A stretch of DNA of 42,904 nt, taken from contig JACUUX010000020.1 of assembly GCA_014859105.1 (NCBI GenBank), forward strand, positions 1 through 42,904, written 5' to 3'. Every line of letters begins with the position of its first letter. Position 1 is the stretch's first letter. The notes under the pieces were generated by a model. It had not been told where the DNA came from. It saw only the letters and a program-made list of their open reading frames with translations, and searched no databases. Both the position numbers and the translations under genes were made by a program. The DNA is from Nitrospirota bacterium. GTDB lineage: Bacteria > Nitrospirota > Thermodesulfovibrionia > Thermodesulfovibrionales > SM23-35. This document shows, in pieces, positions 8,885 through 16,367 of the stretch.

Positions 8885-10023
8885 TGCTCACACCTCCATA
8901 AATCTATTAACCTGTCAAAAATCTCTTTTGAATCCTTTGGAATAGCAATCCCACAATTTTGCCTTATTTGAAAAGCCTTTGAAAATGTATGAAAATCATC
9001 TAAAAGAAGACCCTGCGACATGAAATATTTATTTTCTTCTGTTAATGCCTTTTTAATTTCCTTTGATACGCCGTCTTTGATCTCAGCAGAAAAAGTCTTA
9101 TCAACAAATCCTGAATAAGGTTCTTTTATTTTGCTAAAAATATGCTCAAGGGACTCAATGTTAGGAATTGTTATCTCATTTAGGTATGTGTAACTTGTCT
9201 GATATGTTGCTTCAGTGCCTTTTATTTTTAAAACAATCCAATCCTTACTTAAAATATCTTCAAGTCTTCTGACCTGTCTGATATTTCTAATCATATTCTC
9301 AAATAGAAGCAGAAGCAATGAATATTCATCAAGAGGATACTCATCTGTTAAGGAAAAAACATTAGAGTACGATTTGAGATTCAAGTTGCTTCTGATAAGA
9401 TGTTTAACTCTATGAAGCTGTTCCAACTGCTCGATTCTTGGAAACAGATAATAATGTGTTAAATTTCTGTGGTTGGACAGAAAGGGAATATCATCAAGCC
9501 ATTCAAGGCAGCCGAGAACAGCACATTGAGGACAGCAATTATAGTTTGCCTGTATCTTTCTTATGCCACACTGTGAAGACAAACTTCCTGGAGAAATAGG
9601 ATAGATAATCTGTGAAACCTGCGAAATACCAGAGTCATCCTCATAATTTCTGGAACAAATATCGCATACATCCGTTCCTGTTTTCTTAGAAAATGTTAGC
9701 AGAAATTTTAAAATGTCATATTTTTCTTTATTAGATTTTCCTAAAAAATTTACATACTTCCCTTTATGCATTGTTGGCAGATATGCCCTATTTTTAATTT
9801 CTCTCTGCCCATCATTATTGGTTTTCTGATATTTAAGTTTATATGGAATTAACCGCTCTATTTCTTCTACCAAGGCTTTTATTTTCTTGTCATTCAACTC
9901 TTCAAATCTTATCCCATCATCCCATTCAACCCTCACGTCGGCAACAGTTTCCAAAAGATGCCCTAAAAACTCAATGGCACTATCAAACCACCAGTCGTAA
10001 TATTGCGGAATATAAATAGTCAT
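8881..10023 (-). CDS. cas8b1: Cascade large subunit Cas8b1 (Cst1, CXXC-CXXC family)
   Basis: The large subunit recognises PAM and recruits Cas3. The zinc-ribbon-like pair CDIC (120-123) and CPQC (164-167) defines the CXXC-CXXC Cst1 family. At 380 residues it is at the short end for Cas8b. First gene of the cas operon, with start ATG at 10023. The upstream 140 bases contain a palindrome and a decayed coding fragment. The adjacent small gene may supply the C-terminal small-subunit function missing from a short Cas8. Confidence 0.88.
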   Translation of the reverse strand: MTIYIPQYYDWWFDSAIEFLGHLLETVADVRVEWDDGIRFEELNDKKIKALVEEIERLIPYKLKYQKTNNDGQREIKNRAYLPTMHKGKYVNFLGKSNKEKYDILKFLLTFSKKTGTDVCDICSRNYEDDSGISQVSQIIYPISPGSLSSQCGIRKIQANYNCCPQCAVLGCLEWLDDIPFLSNHRNLTHYYLFPRIEQLEQLHRVKHLIRSNLNLKSYSNVFSLTDEYPLDEYSLLLLLFENMIRNIRQVRRLEDILSKDWIVLKIKGTEATYQTSYTYLNEITIPNIESLEHIFSKIKEPYSGFVDKTFSAEIKDGVSKEIKKALTEENKYFMSQGLLLDDFHTFSKAFQIRQNCGIAIPKDSKEIFDRLIDLWRCEQ

Positions 10024-10078
10024 GAATTACACCTCAAGTGTTGTCTATTTTATCAGCGATTATATACATTTTTATATA

Positions 10079-10094
10079 TATACAATTCTGTATA
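10079..10094. promoter_or_regulatory. Palindrome upstream of the cas operon
   Basis: TATACA-ATTC-TGTATA is a perfect 6-base dyad 56 bases before the cas8 start, in a very AT-rich stretch (about 10060-10100). It could be an operator overlapping the operon promoter. The other copy of the adjacent coding remnant is also followed by an AT-rich palindrome (11027-11058). Confidence 0.4.
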
Positions 10095-10103
10095 GTTTCT
10101 GAT

Positions 10104-10154
10104 CTGAAATGGTCTTAATCCATCCTCCTCCTGCCCAACAAACCGAGGGCTGAT
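10104..10154 (-). pseudogene. Remnant A: decayed N-terminus of a helicase-like protein
   Basis: The minus strand reads SPRFVGQEEDGLRPFQ in one open frame, without a start codon, and then runs into AT-rich sequence. The same protein signature occurs at 11057-11167. At DNA level 10102-10148 and the matching part of 11115-11161 share about 37 of 47 bases. RPFQ followed by an ATP-binding loop is typical of the start of SF2-type helicases. The assignment is inference from a short stretch. Confidence 0.5.
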
Positions 10155-10163
10155 CCATAACTC

Positions 10164-10724
10164 TTAACTTTTTAACTCTATCAATATCTCTTCGAAGGTT
10201 TTTAAAAAATCATTTTTATTAAATGATGCGTCAAATTCCTTGAGCCAGTTTCGTATATACTGGCTATCAATGCCGGGGTTTTTCAGGATAACAGTCTTCA
10301 CATCCTCTATATCCCTTGGTCTTCCTGCAAAGATTTTGTGGATTATAACGTCTTCTGGAGAGGCAAAATTGACCTCTTGCTCCATAATTTTTATCTTTTT
10401 TGCCCTCTTTATAGCCCCTGTTTCATAAGGCGTAAATGAGAATATGAAATCCACCCTTAGACCCGTAGTTTCATCAAGGGCAGGCAGAACCATAGTTTGT
10501 CTTATAAATGATTCAATGTCTTCAGGGATGGGTTTTAGGGAAAGCTCTTGAACAACATCAAGAAGTTCATTCATACGATCGACATTCACTCCGAGGGTAA
10601 TATCTATATCTCTGGTAAGACGGGGTTCTCCGTAAAGCAATACAGCCTGTCCCCCGATAATCATATAAGGAAGGCTGTGTTTGTTAAGGCTTGTACCTAT
10701 CCTGGAGAGGATTTCTTCAAACAT
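10164..10724 (-). CDS. Nucleotidyltransferase-fold protein (MNT/AbiEii-like)
   Basis: 186 residues with the Pol-beta superfamily signature SLPYMIIGGQAVLLYGEPRL followed by TRDIDITLG (metal-binding DID) and a later strand LRVDFIFSF (third acidic residue). The conserved tail VNFASPEDVIIHKIFAGRPRDIEDV matches the C-terminus of the broken copy at 2900-3437. Members of this fold serve as toxins or neutralisers that nucleotidylate partners. It overlaps its small upstream companion by 28 bases. This copy looks intact, whereas the copy between cas6 and cas1 is frameshifted. It is flanked by the two helicase-like remnants. Confidence 0.8.
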   Translation of the reverse strand: MFEEILSRIGTSLNKHSLPYMIIGGQAVLLYGEPRLTRDIDITLGVNVDRMNELLDVVQELSLKPIPEDIESFIRQTMVLPALDETTGLRVDFIFSFTPYETGAIKRAKKIKIMEQEVNFASPEDVIIHKIFAGRPRDIEDVKTVILKNPGIDSQYIRNWLKEFDASFNKNDFLKTFEEILIELKS

Positions 10725-10915
10725 GAATTCAGCACTTTTGCAATCTTTATATCAACTTCTATACCTTCTGACGGTTCTCCGGGAGGCAGTACGCCAAGTT
10801 TTACTCCTTCATTCCACATAGACTCAAATATTTGCAGAGATTGTTTGTAGGATAGCCTTTGTTCCGAGATAAACTTCTTTTCCATATTTTCAATCAGATG
10901 GACATTTTTAATCAC
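10697..10915 (-). CDS. Small companion protein of the second nucleotidyltransferase
   Basis: 72 residues, starting at a GTG at 10915 with GAGGT upstream. No recognised domain. It is mostly helical, with the segment SLQIFESMWNEGVKLGVLPP, and it overlaps the nucleotidyltransferase start by 28 bases, so the two are probably made together. By analogy with the 3424-3651 gene it is the partner in a two-gene unit, although the two companions are not obviously similar to each other in sequence. Confidence 0.6.
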   Translation of the reverse strand: MIKNVHLIENMEKKFISEQRLSYKQSLQIFESMWNEGVKLGVLPPGEPSEGIEVDIKIAKVLNSCLKKSSPG

Positions 10916-11056
10916 GTTACTACCTCATCATGTTTGGACACGATGTATTTCTTTTTATGAATAGTAAAGCCGGACATATTTATTTTTATTGTATTATATC
11001 ATGAAAACAAAGGTTTTCTTATTACTCTATATACAATATTACGAAATATTGCATAT
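10916..11056. other. AT-rich intergenic part with a long inverted repeat
   Basis: No gene is seen between 10916 and 11330. At 11027-11058 a 14-base arm starting CTATATACAA pairs with one ending TGCATATAG, with one mismatch and a 4-base loop. It lies just where the helicase-like remnant B loses its reading frame and about 110 bases upstream of the companion gene, so it could be a promoter-operator for that pair. Confidence 0.5.
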
Positions 11057-11167
11057 AGAAGCTTCAATAAATATTAACCTTATTTGCGAATTTTTAATTG
11101 CCTCTAACGTCTGCCTTTGAAACGGTCTGAACCCATCTTTATCCTGCTTTACAAACCGAGGGTCTAT
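11057..11167 (-). pseudogene. Remnant B: decayed N-terminus of a helicase-like protein
   Basis: One minus-strand frame reads DPRFVKQDKDGFRPFQ, then RQTLEAIKNSQIRLIFIEAS, and ends in a stop soon after. The order RPFQ - TLEAI - IEA resembles the start of SF2 helicases up to the residues just before the Walker A loop. Sequence beyond that is replaced by the AT-rich inverted repeat. There is no start codon in frame (TAA precedes). It is longer and better preserved than remnant A. Confidence 0.5.
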
Positions 11168-11185
11168 TTAAAGGTTAATGTTCAT

Positions 11186-11319
11186 AGTGAACGTGTAGGT
11201 GTAAGTGTCGATAACAAAAATCTGACATCCAGACCCCAGAATACAGAAAACAGATTCTTCATTTCAACCTGTATCAGTGTCGGTGAACAACGTCAGTCAC
11301 TAAACTCAGTGACAGTGCA
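11186..11319. repeat. Hexamer and heptamer tracts at the right edge of the accessory island
   Basis: Hexamer block AGTGAA/CGTGTA/GGTGTA/AGTGTC at 11186-11209, 7-base-period block CCAGACC/CCAGAAT/ACAGAAA/ACAGATT at 11229-11256, then degenerate hexamers at 11276-11319 (AGTGTC, GGTGAA ... AGTGAC, AGTGCA). Both repeat families meet here, just before ordinary chromosomal genes begin. Confidence 0.65.
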
Positions 11320-11330
11320 AGTTTTTAGTC

Positions 11331-11510
11331 TCACATATCGACTAAATAATCCTTTAATTTTTCCTGAAGGGAATCCGGCCAGACGTCTTCGAACAGAATC
11401 GCATTTACTTCCTCCATTGTCAGCGACTCTTTTAATTCACGGGGTAACATTTTCATTATCTGGACCCTTGAGGGGTCAGGCTGTTTTTTTGGACTGTTTT
11501 CCTTTTCCAC
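11331..11510 (-). CDS. Small conserved-looking hypothetical protein
   Basis: 59 residues from a GTG at 11510 with AGGAGG four bases upstream; the longer reading upstream has no such site and a hydrophobic, unlikely N-terminus. It is charged and ends KLKDYLVDM. No recognised domain. The segment PRELKESLTMEEVNAILFED looks like a structured helical motif. It sits between the repeat block and the divergent DUF362 gene. Function unknown. Confidence 0.5.
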   Translation of the reverse strand: MEKENSPKKQPDPSRVQIMKMLPRELKESLTMEEVNAILFEDVWPDSLQEKLKDYLVDM

Positions 11511-11660
11511 AATGCCTCCTCGAATAAAGCGATAATAAAGTGTAACATAAAATATATATAAAAATATCTCAGTTGAATAAGAAACCCATGATCTTATCAA
11601 ACGGAAATTAAGGCAGTTAAATGGTAAAATAAACAGAAAATCAAATGGAGAATTATTATC

Positions 11661-12572
11661 GTGACAGATCGCAGGGATTTTCTCAAAATGGCTGCAATTA
11701 CAGGATGCGGGATTGCTTTTGGTGAAAAGATTAATATTCTTACACCCCGTGTCAATGCGGCTGAAAAATACGACCTTGTTGTTGCTCGGGGAACAGGGAA
11801 ATCTCCTGAAGATATAACAAAGGCAGCTATTGACGCAATGGGTGGGATCAGGCGATTCATATCAAGAGGGGATACTGTCGTTGTCAAGCCGAATATCGCA
11901 TGGGATAGGCTCCCTGAACATGCCGCAAATACAAATCCTGAAGTAGTTGCAACCATAGTCAAGCTCTGTTTTGAGGCAGGTGCGAAGAAAGTCAAAGTCT
12001 TTGACAGAAGCGTTAACGATCCGAGAAGATGTTACAAACAGAGCGGCATTGCTGATGCTGCAAGTGCACAAGGGGCTGAGGTAAGTTTTGTTGACGAAAG
12101 AAGATTCAAAGATGTTTCTATCAAGGGACAGGTTCTCACATCATGGCCTCTCTACAGGGATATGCTTGAAGCAGATAAACTGATAAACATCCCCATAGCA
12201 AAGCATCACGGCCTCGCAAAACTTACCATGGCCATGAAGAACTGGATGGGTGTTATGGGCGGTCAGCGTGGAAGGATACACCAGAGGATAGGAGAATCTC
12301 TCGCAGATGTAAATACAGTTATTAAGCCGGCTCTGACTGTGCTGGATGCAATACGCATTCTTACAGCCAATGGTCCCCAGGGAGGGAATCTCAATGACGT
12401 GAAGAGAATCGACACGGTTATTGCGGGCATTGATCAGGTTGCAATAGATTCCTATGGCGCAACCCTTTTTGGGATGGAAGGCGTTGACCTGTCTTATGTG
12501 CGGGCAGGGGCTTCAGCAGGTTTAGGCATAAAAGATCTCACAAAGCTGAGAATGAAAAAGCTTAATGTCTAA
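11661..12572 (+). CDS. DUF362 domain protein with Tat signal
   Basis: The start is a GTG with GGAG about ten bases upstream. The N-terminus TDRRDFLKMAAITGCGIAFG is a twin-arginine signal followed by a hydrophobic stretch, so export across the inner membrane is expected. The DUF362 core follows (GDTVVVKPNIAW, and LINIPIAKHHGLAKLTMAMKNWMG). The molecular function of DUF362 is unknown, though many members are linked to iron-sulfur proteins. It overlaps the next gene, a membrane polyferredoxin, by 8 bases, so the two probably form one redox unit with the DUF362 part outside and the ferredoxin protein at the membrane. Confidence 0.85.
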   Translation: MTDRRDFLKMAAITGCGIAFGEKINILTPRVNAAEKYDLVVARGTGKSPEDITKAAIDAMGGIRRFISRGDTVVVKPNIAWDRLPEHAANTNPEVVATIVKLCFEAGAKKVKVFDRSVNDPRRCYKQSGIADAASAQGAEVSFVDERRFKDVSIKGQVLTSWPLYRDMLEADKLINIPIAKHHGLAKLTMAMKNWMGVMGGQRGRIHQRIGESLADVNTVIKPALTVLDAIRILTANGPQGGNLNDVKRIDTVIAGIDQVAIDSYGATLFGMEGVDLSYVRAGASAGLGIKDLTKLRMKKLNV

Positions 12573-14115
12573 GAAGAATCTCCGGAGGATTTCACAGGGC
12601 ATCTTCCTGCTTCTTTTCCTTTTTTTATTTATACAGACCGAGTCAAAAGGAGATGATACCCTCGGGTATCCTGTCAAGCTCTTTCTCGACTTTGATCCCT
12701 TTATATTTATCACTACTGTTTTAGCTACTCATACTGCAAAAATCCCGGCTGCTTTTTTTCTGTCCATTACAGTAATTCTTGTCACTGCAGTGCTCGGAAG
12801 GGTTTTCTGCGGGTGGGTATGTCCACTCGGGACTCTTAACAACCTCGTAAGTTCTTTGAAAAAAAGACACCAGAGGACGTTAGGTTTGAACTGGCACAAG
12901 CTGAAATATTACATATTGATATTTATCATTGCTTCTTCCCTTTTTACATTACAGATAGCAGGAATAATGGATCCGTTATCTCTACTCATTAGATCCTTTT
13001 CCCTGAGCATCTATCCTCTTTTTAATTACGGAACCCGGGCCTTATTTGATGCAATTTATAATACAAATATACCGGGGATTGTTGATATATCAGAATCTAT
13101 TTACGGTATTCTGAAAAAGAGCATCCTTTCCTTTCAGCAGCCCTATTTTTTACAGTCTGTCTTTATAGGCCTGTTATTTTTTACAGTACTCGGTCTTAAC
13201 CTTGTTGAAAAGAGGTTCTGGTGCAGATATCTCTGTCCTCTCGGCGCATTTCTTGGACTCTTTTCCCGTTATTCTCTTCTCAGACGTGAAGTGAGCGAGG
13301 GTTGCACTTCCTGTGGTGCATGTGATGCTGTCTGTCAGGGAGGTGCATTTATTGAAGATAGGGAGGCCTGGAAGAAAACCGAATGTCTTGCCTGTTTCAA
13401 CTGTGACGATATATGCCCTGCAAATGCCGTAAGCTTTGGCTTCGGTATAAAAAAAGCGACTTCGATGGATCTCGGCAGAAGACAGGTCTTGTTTTCTGTG
13501 TTTTCAGGTGCCGTAGCGGTTCCTTTGATAAGGTCAACACCTTTTCTTAAACAGGACTATTCAGAACCACGGCTTTTAAGACCTCCAGGTGCACTCGAAG
13601 AAAAGGAATTCCTGAAAAGGTGTGTAAAATGCGGTGAGTGCATGAAAGTCTGCATTACAAACGGACTTCAGCCGACACTCCTCGAGGCAGGAATTGAGGG
13701 AATATGGTCTCCGATACTTATACCGGTAATAGGGTATTGTGAATACAGATGTACACTTTGCGGACAGGTGTGTCCGTCAGGTGCAATACAGAACCTTTCA
13801 CTTGAAGAAAAAATGAAAGTCAAAATCGGCCTCGCCATGATTGACAAAGGCAGATGTTTACCTTACTCTCATAATACTCCGTGTATTGTCTGTGAAGAAG
13901 TCTGCCCTACCCCGGAAAAAGCGATATGGTTCGAGGAAACACTGGTAAAAGACAGAGCGGGTAAAGAAATTTTATTGAAGCAGCCTCATGTTGACCTCAA
14001 CCTGTGCATAGGGTGTGGAATTTGCGAGGCCAAATGTCCTGTAGGCAGTCATCCTGCAATTTATGTAACGAACATTGGTGAATCGAGAAACAGCACAAAT
14101 CAGTTATTGTTGTAA
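12565..14115 (+). CDS. Membrane-bound polyferredoxin (NapH-like) with extra ferredoxin domains
   Basis: 516 residues. The N-terminal half has several membrane segments with the NapH/YccM-type CGWVCPLGTL and CRYLCPLGAF loops. Two classical 4Fe-4S motifs follow (CTSCGACDAVC and CLACFNCDDICP), then a further hydrophobic stretch after LGRRQVLFSVFSGA. The C-terminal half is NapG-like, with CVKCGECMKVC, CTLCGQVCPSG, CIVCEEVCP and CIGCGICEAKCP. It looks like a fusion of a membrane ferredoxin and a peripheral ferredoxin, suited to moving electrons across or along the membrane to an exported acceptor. The donor and acceptor are not shown in the window. Confidence 0.85.
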   Translation: MSKKNLRRISQGIFLLLFLFLFIQTESKGDDTLGYPVKLFLDFDPFIFITTVLATHTAKIPAAFFLSITVILVTAVLGRVFCGWVCPLGTLNNLVSSLKKRHQRTLGLNWHKLKYYILIFIIASSLFTLQIAGIMDPLSLLIRSFSLSIYPLFNYGTRALFDAIYNTNIPGIVDISESIYGILKKSILSFQQPYFLQSVFIGLLFFTVLGLNLVEKRFWCRYLCPLGAFLGLFSRYSLLRREVSEGCTSCGACDAVCQGGAFIEDREAWKKTECLACFNCDDICPANAVSFGFGIKKATSMDLGRRQVLFSVFSGAVAVPLIRSTPFLKQDYSEPRLLRPPGALEEKEFLKRCVKCGECMKVCITNGLQPTLLEAGIEGIWSPILIPVIGYCEYRCTLCGQVCPSGAIQNLSLEEKMKVKIGLAMIDKGRCLPYSHNTPCIVCEEVCPTPEKAIWFEETLVKDRAGKEILLKQPHVDLNLCIGCGICEAKCPVGSHPAIYVTNIGESRNSTNQLLL

Positions 14116-14122
14116 AATATCT

Positions 14123-14254
14123 ATGAATGGTAAATTCTTTCGTAAGGATTTTTTCCAGATGGAGGAGAAGAATAAGAAGTTAATGGTTGATTCTTTAAGA
14201 GCCATTGCGTATGATGAATTAAAATTGCATAAATTAAATGGGAGCATTTTTTAG
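14123..14254 (+). CDS. Possible 43-residue small protein
   Basis: An open frame from ATG to TAG, beginning MNGKFFRKDF and ending KLNGSIF, rich in Lys/Glu. There is no clear ribosome binding site and no known family. It lies in the 197-base gap before rpe. It may be chance. Confidence 0.2.
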   Translation: MNGKFFRKDFFQMEEKNKKLMVDSLRAIAYDELKLHKLNGSIF

Positions 14255-14312
14255 GATACGAATAAAATATAATGAGCGGTAATACGGGAAATTCCAGCGA
14301 TGGGATAATTAA

Positions 14313-14960
14313 ATGAAAATAGTCCCCGCAATACTCGCAGAAGGATTCGACGAATTTCTTCACAGGCTGAAGCAGGCTGAGTCTTTTACCGATTACTTTC
14401 AGATAGATATAATGGACGGGGTCTTCGTTCCAACGCAAAGTTTTCCTCCCGAAAAGATAAATAGCACTGCGACATCATTGTCCTTTGAAGTCCACTTGAT
14501 GGTCAAACACCCCGCGGCATTTATGAGCAGGATTAATAACCCCGGTCTCAAGAAGGTCATATTCCATTTTGAATCTGATGTGAAACATCTTGACTTCATT
14601 GAACAAATGAAACAAAGAAGGTTTAACGTCGGCCTGGCCATCAAACCAGAAACCGAAATAAAGCGTTTCAAAGAACTCGCAGAATATGTGGATACATTGA
14701 TGTTTCTAACAGTAGATCCATGTTGCTACGGGAATCCTTTCAGGCCCGAGGTAATGGAAAAGATCAAAGAGGCACGGTTCATGTTCAGGAATAAGACTAT
14801 ATCGGCAGATGGCGGTGTTTCGGTCGAAAATCTCGGATACTTTTATGATTTGGGTATCGATTATGTCTGTGTGGGAAGCAGAATTTTCCTTAATGGTAAC
14901 CCCGAAGAAAATTACAGGAAATTCATAGTTAAATTAGCAGAACTTGGTTATAGAAAATGA
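14313..14960 (+). CDS. rpe: Ribulose-phosphate 3-epimerase, divergent
   Basis: Interconverts ribulose-5-P and xylulose-5-P in the non-oxidative pentose phosphate branch. At 215 residues it is a normal TIM-barrel length. Conserved parts are QIDIMDGVFVP, FEVHLM and ISADGGV, which supply metal ligands. Two family positions differ: the first metal-ligand histidine (usually H-V-D-x-M-D-G) is Gln here, and the usual NPGFGGQ loop is DPCCYGN. It starts the pentose phosphate operon and overlaps rpiB by 4 bases. A related sugar-phosphate epimerase is an alternative. Confidence 0.8.
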   Translation: MKIVPAILAEGFDEFLHRLKQAESFTDYFQIDIMDGVFVPTQSFPPEKINSTATSLSFEVHLMVKHPAAFMSRINNPGLKKVIFHFESDVKHLDFIEQMKQRRFNVGLAIKPETEIKRFKELAEYVDTLMFLTVDPCCYGNPFRPEVMEKIKEARFMFRNKTISADGGVSVENLGYFYDLGIDYVCVGSRIFLNGNPEENYRKFIVKLAELGYRK

Positions 14961-15412
14961 TAATAGCTATAGGTGCAGACCACGGAGGATTCTATTTAAA
15001 ATCACAGATTATGGAGTTTTTAAAAGAATTCGGATACAAAGTGAATGACCTTGGTACTTATAAAGATGAGCCTGTAGATTATCCTGATTATGCAAGGGCA
15101 GTTTCTCAGGAGATATTGCAAAATAAGGCAGACAGGGGCATATTGATCTGTGGAAGCGGTGTCGGGGCATGTGTTGCAGCAAATAAATTTCCGGGCATAC
15201 GGTCTGCTATCTGCCATGATACTTTCTCTGCACATCAGGGCGTGGAGGATGATAATATAAATGTCCTCTGTCTCGGTGCAAGGGTTATAGGTACCGAACT
15301 CGCAAAGGAGATAGTTAAAGTATGGCTTGCTGCTGAGTTTTCAGGGGCTGAAAGACATAAAAGAAGGCTGGATAAAGTAAACGAAATCGAGCGGGAATTT
15401 CTAAAAAGATAA
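14957..15412 (+). CDS. rpiB: Ribose-5-phosphate isomerase B
   Basis: Converts ribulose-5-P to ribose-5-P. The N-terminus MIIAIGADHGGFYLK, the catalytic cysteine loop GILICGSGVGACVAANK and SAHQGVEDDNINVLCLG are diagnostic of RpiB. 151 residues, full length. It overlaps rpe by ATGA, and gnd starts 5 bases after its stop. Confidence 0.95.
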   Translation: MIIAIGADHGGFYLKSQIMEFLKEFGYKVNDLGTYKDEPVDYPDYARAVSQEILQNKADRGILICGSGVGACVAANKFPGIRSAICHDTFSAHQGVEDDNINVLCLGARVIGTELAKEIVKVWLAAEFSGAERHKRRLDKVNEIEREFLKR

Positions 15413-15417
15413 AGATT

Positions 15418-16317
15418 ATGAAACTTGGTTATATTGGTTTGGGCAAAATGGGTTCAAATATGGTGGAGAGACTCCTTGAAAAAGGGCATGAAGTTGTCGT
15501 TTTCGATAATAATGAAGATGCAGTAAAAAATATCTCAAGACATGGTGCAGAACCTGCATATTCATTACAAACTCTTGCTTCCGCCTTAATCACACCGCGA
15601 CTTATATGGATTATGGTTCCGCATCATGCTGTTGATTCAGTTATAAAAGGACTTTCACCTTTTATTCAGCCGGCTGATACATTAATCGATGGCGGGAATT
15701 CTCCTTATAAAGAAACAATAAAACGAAGCAGGGAATTGCAAGAGAAGGGAATAAACTTTTTAGATGCCGGAGTGAGTGGCGGACCATCTGGTGCGAGAAC
15801 AGGTGCATGCATAATGGTTGGCGGGAGAAAAGATATCTTCGAGAGATATGAAAAATTATTCAGCGCCCTTTCAGCCGGAGGCAGCTATGGATATATGGGC
15901 AAATCCGGAGCAGGCCATTTTGTTAAAATGGTCCATAATGGAATAGAATACGGGATGATGCAGGCAATTGCAGAGGGGTTCGCTTTGCTAAAAGCTTCTC
16001 CTTTTCAGCTAAATTTGACAGAAGTCGCTGAGATATACAATCACAGCAGCGTTATTGAATCGAGGCTGGTAGAATGGCTCCGGAAGGCATTCGAAGAGCA
16101 TGGTGAAGACCTTGATAATATCTCGGGCTCAGTCTCTCATACCGGCGAGGGATCATGGACAGTTGAGGCTGCAAAGGAATCGGGGATCCCGATGCCTGTC
16201 ATCGAAGGAGCCCTTCAGTTCAGGATTGATTCTCAAAAAAATCCGAGTTATACTGGTAGAATTCTTTCTGCACTGAGGAATCAGTTTGGAGGGCATGATG
16301 TTTTTAAGAGAGACTGA
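15418..16317 (+). CDS. gnd: 6-phosphogluconate dehydrogenase, decarboxylating (short YqeC-type)
   Basis: Oxidatively decarboxylates 6-phosphogluconate to ribulose-5-P. Rossmann motif GLGKMGSNM (8-16), substrate loop DAGVSGGPSGARTG, and catalytic Lys region GKSGAGHFVKMVHNGIEYGMM. About 299 residues, the short class found in many anaerobes and Gram-positives, often NAD-linked. Third gene of the operon. Together with zwf it forms the oxidative branch. Confidence 0.94.
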   Translation: MKLGYIGLGKMGSNMVERLLEKGHEVVVFDNNEDAVKNISRHGAEPAYSLQTLASALITPRLIWIMVPHHAVDSVIKGLSPFIQPADTLIDGGNSPYKETIKRSRELQEKGINFLDAGVSGGPSGARTGACIMVGGRKDIFERYEKLFSALSAGGSYGYMGKSGAGHFVKMVHNGIEYGMMQAIAEGFALLKASPFQLNLTEVAEIYNHSSVIESRLVEWLRKAFEEHGEDLDNISGSVSHTGEGSWTVEAAKESGIPMPVIEGALQFRIDSQKNPSYTGRILSALRNQFGGHDVFKRD

Positions 16318-16367
16318 CGTATGTTAATAAACAAATTCTTGAGTAACATCTGCCTCTTTCTGGTACA

